Shown here piece after piece: positions 1 to 8,127 of a DNA stretch of 17,880 nt. This DNA comes from Moraxellaceae bacterium. Its GTDB lineage: Bacteria > Pseudomonadota > Gammaproteobacteria > Pseudomonadales > Ketobacteraceae. The translations under genes were made by a program, and so were the position numbers. The first letter of the stretch is position 1. The number at the start of each line of letters is the position of its first letter. The stretch is taken from the NCBI GenBank assembly GCA_002402125.1, contig NVVG01000041.1, positions 1 to 17,880 on the forward strand, in the 5' to 3' direction. A model generated the notes under the pieces. The model ran no database searches. It was not told the origin of the DNA and worked only from the letters and a program-made list of their open reading frames with translations.

Positions 1-3000
1 TGGGCGCTGTTACAGGAGGCGCTCACCAATATCAGTACGCCATATACCGAAGAGCACCCTTTATATGATGAGTTTCCACATTCAAAATATTACGAATCGG
101 CTTTAATCGCACATCAGGTGTATTTTGCCGAACACGGTAATAAATTCGAGACCCTATGGGAACGAGACAATCTGCAACTGGACCAACGGCAACACCTTAA
201 ACTCAATGATTTACAAGCTGCTTTGGGGGTGGACCTACGCGCCACCATTCGGGAGTTGATTCGACACACCGGTAACGATCTGGCAGATTTTTTACAGGGA
301 AACTACGCTGAACATGGTAAGGACTGGCTAAGAAACCTGACCGCGCAATTAGATGACACCTGGAGCTTTACAGAAGCCCCCAATGACTTATTAGAAGATG
401 AGGATTGCGCACAACAAAAACAATATCGCCACACCCGCTGGGAAAAACTGGGCAATATTCTAGGAAAACTCGCCGACCACCCCGCCAGCCAATGCCAACT
501 CATTGATGGCACACCGGCAATACGCGATGAGGTTGCCAAGGGCAAACAGCAGGACCCAGGTTATCGGCTGATACAGGACATTTTGAACGGCAATCATCCC
601 CTATCCCCTATTACGCTAAACCGACCCGCTGTGCTGAACTATGCCTACCAGGAAGCGTTATTAGCGATTTTTGATCAGCAAAAGGATGGCGGCAGTAGTG
701 ACCCTGATCGAATGACCACACTGCTGAAGCAAATCAATACACTTAAGTCCCAGGATGATGCAACCGAAGACACCAAAAAAGAAGCGGCAAAACAAGGCCT
801 TGTTCCATCGGGGTTAGAAGAAGTCAGTAAACGCACGATAAAGTGGCTATGCTTTGTCGTTGGCCAATTGTTTGTTGGTTCTCAAGCCTTAAGCATGAAA
901 AACGTTGATGGTAACAACATCAATGGCGACATCGAAAAATTTCGCTGGTTACTAAACTCGGTCATTAACGCTGACTTAAACTATGGATCCTTTGATGATT
1001 TAATCCAGCTACAAAACGACACCGCTGCAGGCAATAAAACCAAACAGATGATTATCGCCAAAGCGCTGACAGAGCTCGACGAACATAAAAAACACGCGAA
1101 AGAGACTAGCACCGCTACCTCACCGGAGGTGAAAGAAAAACAACTGCAAGCTGAGGGGGAAAATAAAAAAGAGTCGCTGACCCAACAAAACAAAACCACT
1201 CGCAATGATCTAAAACGTATCGATGGCCCCAAGGCTATCGATAAAAAAATCAAACAACTAAATGCTGACTTAAATAAAAACCGATCGACGTTGGCCCAAA
1301 GCAATGACGATATCAAAAAAACCATCAACAATAAAGAAGCTCGCCTTAGGAAAATACACCATGCAGAAGGCGAATCCGCAGTACACAGCTCTGCTCTTGA
1401 TCCTGAAATAAAACAATTGCAACACCTAGAAGACACAGCCATTGCGAAAAAAACCCAAGCGCTAGCGTTTAAAGAGTCGGCCGACAACCAAGTCAAAAAC
1501 CTTGAAAATCTAAAGGGCGAATTAGAAGCAAGCCGCGTAAGGAAAACCACCGTCATAGAGGATAAAAGTACTCTGCTTGCTAATGTGGATAAAAACCATC
1601 CGCTATTCTCACTTAAACAACTGGACGACGAGTATTTAACCGCGATTAAGAATATTGATAACGACGTTAGTAATGCGTCGAAAAATTACCAGGCCAGGTT
1701 TGAAAAAAACAGGGCTGAACAACTCAATGCAGAGAAGTTAGGAAATACCGTGGTGTACACCAACACCGCAGAAGGCCAGGAACTCGACGCCTTTCTAAAA
1801 CAACAGCGTGCAAAACTCACAACTATTACCGACGATCCTATTAGCGTTAAATACACCAACAACGGTGATTTTGAGCGCATTCGCAATGACTATGCTAACA
1901 AACCCAACGTCATTGTTTTTACCCCAGCCCAAAGTAAATCGATGAATACCGTTCAAAAAGGCAGTTATATTGTGGTTGGTGAAGAAGGCAAACATATATA
2001 CCAAGGTAATGATGCGCAGGCGTTAGAATCTCGGCAGCATGGCTCTGTTTTTGTGTCTTCAGCAACATTGGTATTTGATATATGGAATATGCAGCAACTG
2101 CTATCAAACTGGAAAGATTCAGACAATCTACTAGAACACACTCGTAATCTCACACAACTACTCAACAGCGTCACATTAACCGGTGCTAGCATTGGCAATG
2201 TCTGGAAACAAACCTACCAAGCCAAACAAGTTTCAGCACAAGCCAGTTCCACAACATCACTTTCGCATACGTTCGACAACAGTAAATTATTGAATGTGGG
2301 GATCTTACGTGTGTTACCGATTATTGCAGCGGTATCAGGCATTGCGGTTAGTGCCTACGATGGGATCCAGGCGCTTATGCGAGGTGATGATGTAGCGAAA
2401 GCTCACGCTGTGTTGTTAATATCAGGTATTGCTGGGTTAGCAGGTTTATATTATGGCGGTTTAGCGGCGATCATTCTTGGACCCGTGGGGCTTGCCATCG
2501 CGGTTATTGGCGTAGCGTTACAGTTTTTTGTCTTTAAAGAAGATAACTTGTTGAATACTTGGCTTGAGAGAGGGCCGTTTAGTGAGAATAAGAGTAAAAA
2601 TCACCCTCAATTTCAAGCGATCAGTATCGCTGGCTGGCAACATCCTCGAGAAGTTAGCGACAGCCTTAAACAAAAAATGGGCATACATCATCACTCCGTT
2701 TGGTTAGGAGGCGTTTCTATTGGAAAAGCAACTACTTTAAAAGATGACAAATATTTTCGAAAAGTATTGTCACTAGCCATCACGCGCCACAATATCCAAT
2801 TGATACTTGATCAAAACTACCAGCTATTAGGTTATCGTCGCCAGGGGCCAAAACAGGATTCGAGCTCCGTTGTTTTTAACGATCTAACAGGGGATATTTC
2901 AGTAGTAGAACATGGGGCTAAATATAAAATTGGACGCATTGGTGACACGTTAGGATCAAATAGCTGGAACATTATTGATAACTTGGTAGATACCCTTCCT

Positions 3001-3714
3001 AGCTTTACCCAAGCTGACCAGATGTCTGACACTAGCGTTAGATTTGACCACACTGGGGATGAAGATAAATTCACGGAGCCCATGCGGCTATATCCGGCGG
3101 CTAGTTTAGAATTACTATTAAATGGGTTATATCCGTTAAAAGCTACGTTTGAGTTGATGCCTGTAGATAAAACATTTGTTAAAAGAATACCAGGGCGATC
3201 TGGTGGATCCATCTATGATAAGTCTGGAAATCGTGCAAAAGTGGTCGTGGACTTGCCGTATTTTATTGAGGGGAAGTCTACTTTAGAGATTGAGATACGG
3301 GTGGCTAGAGATAGTGATAAACAGGATAGAACTAATCTTCCTGTTATTAATTTTAATGAAAAAGACTCTATGAAAATATCCTCTTTATCAGACCTCCCCC
3401 CATACAATGGCGACAACGAAGCAGGTAACTATATAAACCATACTCAAAGTGTACAACAGCTAATTATTATTACTAACTTCTCATCATCAAGTTTTACTGG
3501 AGACACCAGCGAACCAAAGGTAGTTCAAAAAAACAAGACTATTGATCTCGAATGCTGGGTAAAACTCCGCGTAACATCGCCAGATAAAACTAAGAATGAA
3601 ACTGTCAGCATGCCGTGGAAAGGCAACAAGTATTGGCTAAACATTAATCCAACCACAGAATTCAAACAAAAAGCGTGGCTTACAATGCAAGCTGAAGACA
3701 CCTTAAGGGGCTAG
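1..3714 (+). CDS. Large VasX/BTH_I2691-like T6SS effector candidate, 5' end outside window
   Basis: The frame is open from base 1 without a stop, so the start lies upstream. The GTG at 118 is internal and has no ribosome site. The visible part is 1,237 residues. Residues about 360-530 are rich in Lys, Glu, Gln and Asn and look like a long coiled coil. Residues about 765-848 carry Ala/Gly/Ile-rich hydrophobic helices, followed by a WLERGPF motif (about 854-860). From memory, a similar 'membrane helices, then D-x-LQ-x-WLxRxxFG' layout occurs in large VasX/BTH_I2691-type T6SS effectors that act on membranes. The remaining ~380 residues are hydrophilic and not recognised. The downstream convergent membrane-protein gene could supply immunity. 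The diagnostic N-terminal domain is not visible and no vgrG, hcp or adaptor gene is in the window, so the assignment is an inference. It could also be another polymorphic toxin. Confidence 0.6.
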   Translation, partial: WALLQEALTNISTPYTEEHPLYDEFPHSKYYESALIAHQVYFAEHGNKFETLWERDNLQLDQRQHLKLNDLQAALGVDLRATIRELIRHTGNDLADFLQGNYAEHGKDWLRNLTAQLDDTWSFTEAPNDLLEDEDCAQQKQYRHTRWEKLGNILGKLADHPASQCQLIDGTPAIRDEVAKGKQQDPGYRLIQDILNGNHPLSPITLNRPAVLNYAYQEALLAIFDQQKDGGSSDPDRMTTLLKQINTLKSQDDATEDTKKEAAKQGLVPSGLEEVSKRTIKWLCFVVGQLFVGSQALSMKNVDGNNINGDIEKFRWLLNSVINADLNYGSFDDLIQLQNDTAAGNKTKQMIIAKALTELDEHKKHAKETSTATSPEVKEKQLQAEGENKKESLTQQNKTTRNDLKRIDGPKAIDKKIKQLNADLNKNRSTLAQSNDDIKKTINNKEARLRKIHHAEGESAVHSSALDPEIKQLQHLEDTAIAKKTQALAFKESADNQVKNLENLKGELEASRVRKTTVIEDKSTLLANVDKNHPLFSLKQLDDEYLTAIKNIDNDVSNASKNYQARFEKNRAEQLNAEKLGNTVVYTNTAEGQELDAFLKQQRAKLTTITDDPISVKYTNNGDFERIRNDYANKPNVIVFTPAQSKSMNTVQKGSYIVVGEEGKHIYQGNDAQALESRQHGSVFVSSATLVFDIWNMQQLLSNWKDSDNLLEHTRNLTQLLNSVTLTGASIGNVWKQTYQAKQVSAQASSTTSLSHTFDNSKLLNVGILRVLPIIAAVSGIAVSAYDGIQALMRGDDVAKAHAVLLISGIAGLAGLYYGGLAAIILGPVGLAIAVIGVALQFFVFKEDNLLNTWLERGPFSENKSKNHPQFQAISIAGWQHPREVSDSLKQKMGIHHHSVWLGGVSIGKATTLKDDKYFRKVLSLAITRHNIQLILDQNYQLLGYRRQGPKQDSSSVVFNDLTGDISVVEHGAKYKIGRIGDTLGSNSWNIIDNLVDTLPSFTQADQMSDTSVRFDHTGDEDKFTEPMRLYPAASLELLLNGLYPLKATFELMPVDKTFVKRIPGRSGGSIYDKSGNRAKVVVDLPYFIEGKSTLEIEIRVARDSDKQDRTNLPVINFNEKDSMKISSLSDLPPYNGDNEAGNYINHTQSVQQLIIITNFSSSSFTGDTSEPKVVQKNKTIDLECWVKLRVTSPDKTKNETVSMPWKGNKYWLNINPTTEFKQKAWLTMQAEDTLRG

Positions 3715-4685
3715 AAATCTGAAATCCTCGAATCAAAATGATTCAAAGTGAAATTATAGATACGCCTGAGTGCTTTCTTATAAGAAATAACCTCTTTATA
3801 GATATACGGATATTGAATATTCGCTTGAAGCGCAAGGTATTTTGCTGAATCCCATTCATTTTGGCTAAAATGATCGCTTTGCACACACTCTCTTTGCCTT
3901 TCATAGTAAACACCTAAAGTATCTACCAACATCCCCCCCCTCGGCCCGCTTCTAATTTCAATTGGCAATTTAAATTTCGGGTGATTGATTACCCTTGGCT
4001 CAAACCTATCCACCTCTGCATATAAATAGCATTTACCATTTAATATAGTTAACTTAAACGCCTCTTGTTTTTCAATTGCTTTTAAATAATCTAGGTCATC
4101 ACGCTCAAATTTCACATACCCTTCATCCCGTCGAATAAAACCACCAATCATCCCCATTCTCATAGAACTCACCCCATCCGTCACATAAGTCACTTCCTGC
4201 GTATCCAACAAATAATCATAGGGCGTATATCCCAACGTATCCGCACCCAACAGATCATTCATCTCCATCTCTAACTGCTTACTGGGTTTTAGCGTAAACA
4301 CATAATTTGGCTGGTAGGTAAAAGGAATCATACACAGGTAATAGGTAAAATAGAGGATAAAGCCACCGATCGGAATCATGGTTCCTACGGCGGTATAATA
4401 TCGCTGTTCGTAAGGCTCATCTTTACTGACTCTATTAATCTTGCGGTTATAACGAATAGAATTCGTCGTGGCCACCCCAATTAGGAACAGCAGAATCGCC
4501 CCAAAATAGGCAACCATCCAAAACATTGTCTTTGGGTAAACCAATTCAAAAATCAGGTTCAAAATAAGTGGCGTGGGCGTCAAAAAGAAAAACAACCAAA
4601 ACATCCACCGCAACGACCAATGAGGAAACCGTGACTTTCGTCTAATATCGGATATAAACAAATCTAGAATCGTTTGTTCCTTCAC
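3711..4685 (-). CDS. Three-helix membrane protein, candidate immunity protein
   Basis: This is an unrecognised 324-residue protein. The N-terminal ~110 residues hold three strongly hydrophobic segments (WMFWLFFFL..., MFWMVAYFGAILLFLIGVA, IGGFILYFTYYLCMIPF). About 200 mostly polar residues follow. GTG at 4685 is preferred as the start because AGGAGGGG sits 8 nt upstream; a TTG at 4724 would give 13 more residues but lacks such a site. The last four bases overlap the convergent effector gene: both stops lie in one CTAG, leaving no room for an intergenic terminator. Position beside a membrane-acting effector and the membrane topology fit an immunity role, but immunity genes usually run in the same direction as the effector. 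The start region lies beside a repeat whose second copy is at about 11 kb. Function is inferred only from context. Confidence 0.6.
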   Translation of the reverse strand: MKEQTILDLFISDIRRKSRFPHWSLRWMFWLFFFLTPTPLILNLIFELVYPKTMFWMVAYFGAILLFLIGVATTNSIRYNRKINRVSKDEPYEQRYYTAVGTMIPIGGFILYFTYYLCMIPFTYQPNYVFTLKPSKQLEMEMNDLLGADTLGYTPYDYLLDTQEVTYVTDGVSSMRMGMIGGFIRRDEGYVKFERDDLDYLKAIEKQEAFKLTILNGKCYLYAEVDRFEPRVINHPKFKLPIEIRSGPRGGMLVDTLGVYYERQRECVQSDHFSQNEWDSAKYLALQANIQYPYIYKEVISYKKALRRIYNFTLNHFDSRISDF

Positions 4686-4693
4686 TCTATCTA

Positions 4694-4701
4694 CCCCTCC
4701 T
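4694..4701 (-). promoter_or_regulatory. Strong ribosome binding site deciding a GTG start
   Basis: AGGAGGGG on the minus strand is followed 8 nt later by the GTG at 4685. It is the best Shine-Dalgarno match near this gene and argues against the longer TTG-initiated frame. Confidence 0.75.
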
Positions 4702-4713
4702 ATAAATTCTTCT

Positions 4714-4827
4714 ATTCTACCCAATCCTTTATGGTTTCTAAAGCTGATTTATCAGTTCTACCTGGATTTTTAGCTTTGCATTCGACAACAGCCAATAATC
4801 GAAATATAGAGTAACAATCAGCCGTTT
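4714..4827. repeat. Dispersed direct repeat, copy A (89% to copy B)
   Basis: These 114 bp align without gaps to 10973-11086, with 101 identical bases by hand count, including a 34-bp exact block. Weaker similarity continues on both sides: to about 4855 on the right, and leftward to the start codon of the membrane-protein gene. On the minus strand one frame reads RLLAVVECKAKNPGR... and ends KDWVE-stop at the border of the membrane-protein gene. The E-C-K triplet recalls PD-(D/E)xK nuclease cores, but the frame is closed by a stop about 40 codons upstream. It is best read as a decayed gene end. The rest of the 4725-4940 gap shows nothing recognisable. Confidence 0.85.
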
Positions 4828-4940
4828 AGATTTACACGCTGAAAAGTGCGGATGGCTGAGAGATACAGAGGGTCATGTCATTTTTGGACAAAAAAACCCT
4901 AGCACCACAAACTGGCCCAAAACCGATGAAAGATAATATT

Positions 4941-5582
4941 TTATGACTTCCTTTTCCTTAATTTCACTAACGTCTTTTCTGCATCGAGCAAAAAGTCCCT
5001 CACCTGTTCTTTAGCATCCCGCTTCTTGATAAAGCCAATTAATGCGGCGGCAATACTGTACTGATATTGTGCCGCCCAGGCTTTATTGTCCAAATAACCC
5101 GACATCCATAGGACTGCCGACCCCACAAAAATGAGCTCAAGATGCTCCGCAATTTGTTGTTTATCAAATTCGGATGAGATAATCCCTTCTTGAAAGAAGT
5201 TATCTAAGGCGATCATCCAACTGTTTATGGGTATCTCAAATTTTTCTTTTGACGGGGATACACTGCTTAGTAATACTTTAAAATAGACATCGTCCTTGAT
5301 GTATTTTTGAACAAGCGAGTTGGTTGTACTGAAAAAGAATCCGATAGGGTCAGATTCCACTTTAAGTGCTTTATAGTTTTCAGTAATTGATCTATCAATC
5401 AAGCCTTGTAGAATATCGTCTTTTGAGCCCAACAGGTTAAAGGGCGTTGCAAAACTGACCTTGGCCGCATCGGCCAGTTCTCGCATCGTGAAAGCAGTGG
5501 CACCATTCTTACGAATCAAAGATTCTGCTATGTCGAGGATGTGATCTTTGCGTGCCTGTTTTTTTTCGGATGATAGAGCCAT
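4941..5582 (-). CDS. TetR/AcrR-family transcriptional repressor
   Basis: This 213-residue protein has the usual length of the family. Residues about 10-55 form the N-terminal DNA-binding domain: ILDIAESLIRKNGATAFTMRELADAA, then KVSFATPF and the SKDDIL helix start typical of TetR proteins. The C-terminal part is helical and variable, as expected for a ligand-binding and dimerisation domain. It lies 71 bp downstream of the Rieske oxygenase gene on the same strand and may be cotranscribed with it. The two near-identical dyads in the Rieske promoter (6845-6891) are plausible binding sites, giving ligand-relieved repression that includes its own gene. The start at 5582 has only a weak AAGG ribosome site 10 nt upstream. 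The family call is firm; target and ligand are inferred. Confidence 0.88.
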   Translation of the reverse strand: MALSSEKKQARKDHILDIAESLIRKNGATAFTMRELADAAKVSFATPFNLLGSKDDILQGLIDRSITENYKALKVESDPIGFFFSTTNSLVQKYIKDDVYFKVLLSSVSPSKEKFEIPINSWMIALDNFFQEGIISSEFDKQQIAEHLELIFVGSAVLWMSGYLDNKAWAAQYQYSIAAALIGFIKKRDAKEQVRDFLLDAEKTLVKLRKRKS

Positions 5583-5653
5583 GAAGTGCTAGCCTTACTG
5601 ATTGTATAGAAAGCACTATTTTATGCCGTTTTCTTGGCTTGGACAATGGCTTA

Positions 5654-6811
5654 TCACCCCAATTCCTCCAGCATCCAAGTATGAAACAACCATATAACAA
5701 GTTCTAAATGAGATAGTCGACCGGGCGTATGATTGGCTGACTTAAGCCCTTTTGCCACTTGTTTCAGAACAGGCATGTCCTCATCGTGAATCGCTTGTAT
5801 CATCTCTCTAAAATACTCTCTGATGCCTGAAAACTCAGGTTTATCCGCCAGATCAGGGTGTACCAGTATGTTGTATTCCAGCCGATGAGAATTAGCGTTA
5901 TCAATAATAAAGTGCGGCCATACCGTAAAATTAGGGGTAATAATTAGTGATATATTGGGAAAAACATGGACGCCAACTTGTTTGTTAGCCAATGACTCCG
6001 GCACTTCAAAAGCTGGGATACCAGGCGTTATAAGAGAGTTTTGGCTTGCTTGCATAGCAAAAATGTAGGGTTTGCCTCGCCCTAATGCATAGAGATTTTC
6101 ACCCCCTACGGCGAGTAGGGAGTCTTCGTATTCTGCATCAATGCTGTTATTGATATCAAATAGTCCGCCGACAGTTTTAGCATGTACTCCCGGATAATGA
6201 TAAAACTCCATTACGTTTTCAGAACTTATTTTCCAATCCCACGGACAGTCATATCGGATAGGTTCAAGCCTTTTTAGTTCACTTAAATGAAATGGCCTAA
6301 TATAATCGTCGACTTCAGTGAGATCCAAAGGTTTGGCTGTTTTCGATAAATTGACAAAAATAAAACCTTGCCATTCCATAACTGGAAATTCATCAAGCCC
6401 ACATTCTTCTTTAGTAAAATCTGTAGCCCGCTCCATAGCAGGTGCACCATTAAACTCACCACTTAATTTGTAATTCCACTGATGGTACGGACAAACGAAA
6501 TGTTTTGTGTTTCCGGAACCTTGAGCGACTGCAGCTGCGCGGTGTCGGCATACATTGGATAATGCCTTTACCGTATTATTTTGATCTCGGACGATAACTA
6601 TGGGTTCTTCGAATAAATCAATAGTGAAGTAATCCCCCGTATTTTCCACTTGCTCCCATCGTCCAACGACAATCCAATTTCGCTGGAGAATAGTGGTTTT
6701 TTCTCGAAGAAAATGCATATCATTGCCATAATATTCGCTTGGTAAAAATGAAGCTTCACTTAATGGTGCTTTAACGGATGTTAAGTCCGGAAATTTACTA
6801 TTCCTTTTCAT
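5654..6811 (-). CDS. Rieske non-heme iron oxygenase, alpha subunit
   Basis: This is a 385-residue ring-hydroxylating or demethylating oxygenase subunit. The Rieske [2Fe-2S] ligands are visible as C88-x-H90 (NVCRHRAA) and C107-x2-H110 (CPYHQW). The catalytic domain has the mononuclear iron motif ENVMEFYHYPGVH, with H205 and H210, and a probable acidic third ligand in IHDEDMPVL (about 343-345). Length fits the single-component alpha family. AGGAG lies 8 nt before the ATG at 6811. No reductase, ferredoxin or beta subunit is in the window, so electrons must come from an unlinked partner. The substrate cannot be read from sequence; the neighbouring transporter of the bile-acid symporter family and the dehydrogenase suggest an organic acid or a cyclic compound. 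Two dyads overlap its promoter, implying tight repression, probably by the downstream TetR protein. Confidence 0.92.
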   Translation of the reverse strand: MKRNSKFPDLTSVKAPLSEASFLPSEYYGNDMHFLREKTTILQRNWIVVGRWEQVENTGDYFTIDLFEEPIVIVRDQNNTVKALSNVCRHRAAAVAQGSGNTKHFVCPYHQWNYKLSGEFNGAPAMERATDFTKEECGLDEFPVMEWQGFIFVNLSKTAKPLDLTEVDDYIRPFHLSELKRLEPIRYDCPWDWKISSENVMEFYHYPGVHAKTVGGLFDINNSIDAEYEDSLLAVGGENLYALGRGKPYIFAMQASQNSLITPGIPAFEVPESLANKQVGVHVFPNISLIITPNFTVWPHFIIDNANSHRLEYNILVHPDLADKPEFSGIREYFREMIQAIHDEDMPVLKQVAKGLKSANHTPGRLSHLELVIWLFHTWMLEELG

Positions 6812-6844
6812 GGCTATGACTCCTGTATTTCTCTATCTACTTAT

Positions 6845-6860
6845 ATATATCATGATATAT
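6845..6860. promoter_or_regulatory. Proximal operator dyad of the Rieske gene
   Basis: ATATATCATGATATAT is a perfect 16-bp palindrome about 34 bp upstream of the Rieske start codon. It shares the arms TATATC and GATATA with a second dyad at 6878-6891. A repressor here would cover the -10 region. It is a probable binding site of the local TetR regulator. Confidence 0.6.
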
Positions 6861-6877
6861 TTACATGACTTTATATT

Positions 6878-6891
6878 TATATCAAGATATA
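6878..6891. promoter_or_regulatory. Distal operator dyad of the Rieske gene
   Basis: TATATCAAGATATA has the same 6-bp arms as the proximal dyad and a central AA instead of AT. The two centres are 32 bp apart, about three helical turns, so two dimers would sit on the same face. A minus-strand TTGATA (6880-6885) inside it could serve as the -35 hexamer, with an AT-rich -10 some 16-17 bp later. Confidence 0.55.
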
Positions 6892-6913
6892 TTTAAATAC
6901 AGTATGAGGTAAT

Positions 6914-7945
6914 TTAGCCCTGCGCGCTGCGATATACCGAGGGCAGCATTCCTGTCCAACTGACAAACGCACGCCGGAAATTTGCTGCATCGCTAAACCC
7001 CACCATGGTCGCAACCTCTTCGATAGACAGGTCTGTGGTTTGCAAATAATTGACTGCCCTTTGTGTCTTTACTTCATTCATTAATAACTGAAACGTTGTC
7101 CCCTGCGCTTTAAGGCGCCGGCTCAAGGTTCGCGGGCTAAGGCCAATTTTCTGCGCCACACTAATGGCTGTCGGATAATGACCAGGAATGGCAGCGATTT
7201 GGGTTCTTACCTGTGCGCTAATGGAGCGATGACCTAGCAGTTGATCCAGAAGCTGATCGCATTGTTTGACTAATATCTTCAGCATCACTGGGTTGGGATA
7301 CAGACCAGGGCACGCCAAGTACTCCGCCGGTAGGATTATTTTCGACTGTGGCGCAGAAAAAACACAGTTTCTATTCAAGTATTGGTAATAGAGCGAAGCA
7401 TACTCGGGCTGTCTGTAATCAAATTCAAAACGCAGTTTTTCGCCTCGATCAGGCAACGCCACCAAAATTCCATTAAAAATCACACTGACAAGCAGTTCCG
7501 ACCGGATAAAGCTCGCTCTCGCTTCGATATCGCCTTGTCGATAAATATGGATGCTAAGTGAGCCATCCGTCTCGACACAAACCAGTTCGGAGCCACAGCT
7601 TATCAGTTGATAATACTTGGCCAACAGGTGCATCGCCTGCCGCAAGGTATCGCAACTGAGCATCACCTGCCCCAGTACATCATAGGCGGTGAAATCAAGC
7701 TGCTGACCAAAACGAAACCAGAACCCAGCGTCGTCTGTGAGGCTATCGACGTCCAAAAGCAGCTGAGCATATTGTGCAGCAGCAATCCTAGCGCCAGGTG
7801 TGCTAACAGATTCGACGCTTAAACCGTGTTTCCGCAATAAGGGGGCCATTTCGATGCCACACTGCTCAGCAAAAGTCACAAGAATGGCGAGATGACTACA
7901 GGGTACAAAATGGCCATAGATCTGATTTACATTTTCATCATTCAT
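6914..7945 (-). CDS. AraC-family regulator with N-terminal Arabinose_bd-like domain
   Basis: This is a 343-residue regulator of the length typical for the OruR/ArgR-like AraC class. The N-terminal ~190 residues (PCSHLAILVTFAEQCGI, later FTAYDVLGQVMLSCDTLRQAM) match the layout of the Arabinose_bd domain, which senses the inducer. The C-terminal ~85 residues are the double helix-turn-helix: ISVAQKIGLSPRTLSRRLK, then LSIEEVATMVGFSDAANF with the family FRRAF-x-WTG-x-xPSxYR ending. ATG at 7945 is preferred over a TTG 26 codons upstream because homologues of this type begin close to the sensor domain and the extension overlaps likely operator sequence. It is divergent from the transporter-dehydrogenase pair and upstream of the Rieske gene, so it probably activates one or both. 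Confidence 0.9.
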   Translation of the reverse strand: MNDENVNQIYGHFVPCSHLAILVTFAEQCGIEMAPLLRKHGLSVESVSTPGARIAAAQYAQLLLDVDSLTDDAGFWFRFGQQLDFTAYDVLGQVMLSCDTLRQAMHLLAKYYQLISCGSELVCVETDGSLSIHIYRQGDIEARASFIRSELLVSVIFNGILVALPDRGEKLRFEFDYRQPEYASLYYQYLNRNCVFSAPQSKIILPAEYLACPGLYPNPVMLKILVKQCDQLLDQLLGHRSISAQVRTQIAAIPGHYPTAISVAQKIGLSPRTLSRRLKAQGTTFQLLMNEVKTQRAVNYLQTTDLSIEEVATMVGFSDAANFRRAFVSWTGMLPSVYRSAQG

Positions 7946-8001
7946 CGCTTGCTCAATTTCGACTACCTCTGTTAACTGGGGAAAACATTGCTGAACTCCA
8001 T

Positions 8002-8023
8002 GCTTACCCCAAGCATACCCCAA
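8002..8023. repeat. Tandem 11-bp direct repeat upstream of the araC-type gene
   Basis: GCTTACCCCAA is followed immediately by GCATACCCCAA (10 of 11 identical). The period is one helical turn, and the site lies 57-78 bp upstream of the preferred regulator start. It could be a protein-binding site for autoregulation, or a chance short repeat. Confidence 0.4.
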
Positions 8024-8024
8024 T

Positions 8025-8059
8025 TTGGCGACAATTGACTGTTTATTGGCAACTTGCCA
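8025..8059. promoter_or_regulatory. AraC-type direct-repeat operator with overlapping palindrome
   Basis: TTGGCGAC (8025) and TTGGCAAC (8046) are direct repeats exactly 21 bp apart, the spacing at which AraC-family dimers commonly bind. The second copy starts a perfect palindrome, TGGCAA-C-TTGCCA (8047-8059). The array ends just before the presumed -35 region of the transporter promoter, an arrangement suited to activation. Confidence 0.5.
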
Positions 8060-8060
8060 T

Positions 8061-8089
8061 CTGGCTTGGATTTCAGCAAGTCGTACAAT
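8061..8089 (+). promoter_or_regulatory. Candidate activator-dependent promoter of the transporter operon
   Basis: TACAAT at 8084-8089 matches 5 of 6 bases of the sigma-70 -10 consensus. The hexamer 17 bp upstream (CTGGCT, 8061-8066) is a poor -35, as expected for a promoter that needs the adjacent AraC-type protein. The start codon follows 38 bp later. Confidence 0.4.
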
Positions 8090-8127
8090 AACTGCTAACT
8101 CAACCCAATGAATACTTATGGCATTTT

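Noticed and set aside
981..1556. 191-codon open frame on the minus strand
   Set aside because: It lies wholly inside the coiled-coil part of the large effector gene. Its Ser/Phe/Leu-rich translation is what the antisense of a Lys/Glu-rich coding sequence gives.
5585..5617. AGTGCT...AGCACT inverted repeat upstream of the TetR gene as an operator
   Set aside because: The arms are only 6 bp with a 21-bp spacer and do not resemble the strong dyads at the Rieske promoter.
7946..8023. 26-codon N-terminal extension of the AraC-type regulator from a TTG
   Set aside because: There is no ribosome site before the TTG, the extension is absent from typical family starts, and it overlaps repeated operator-like DNA.
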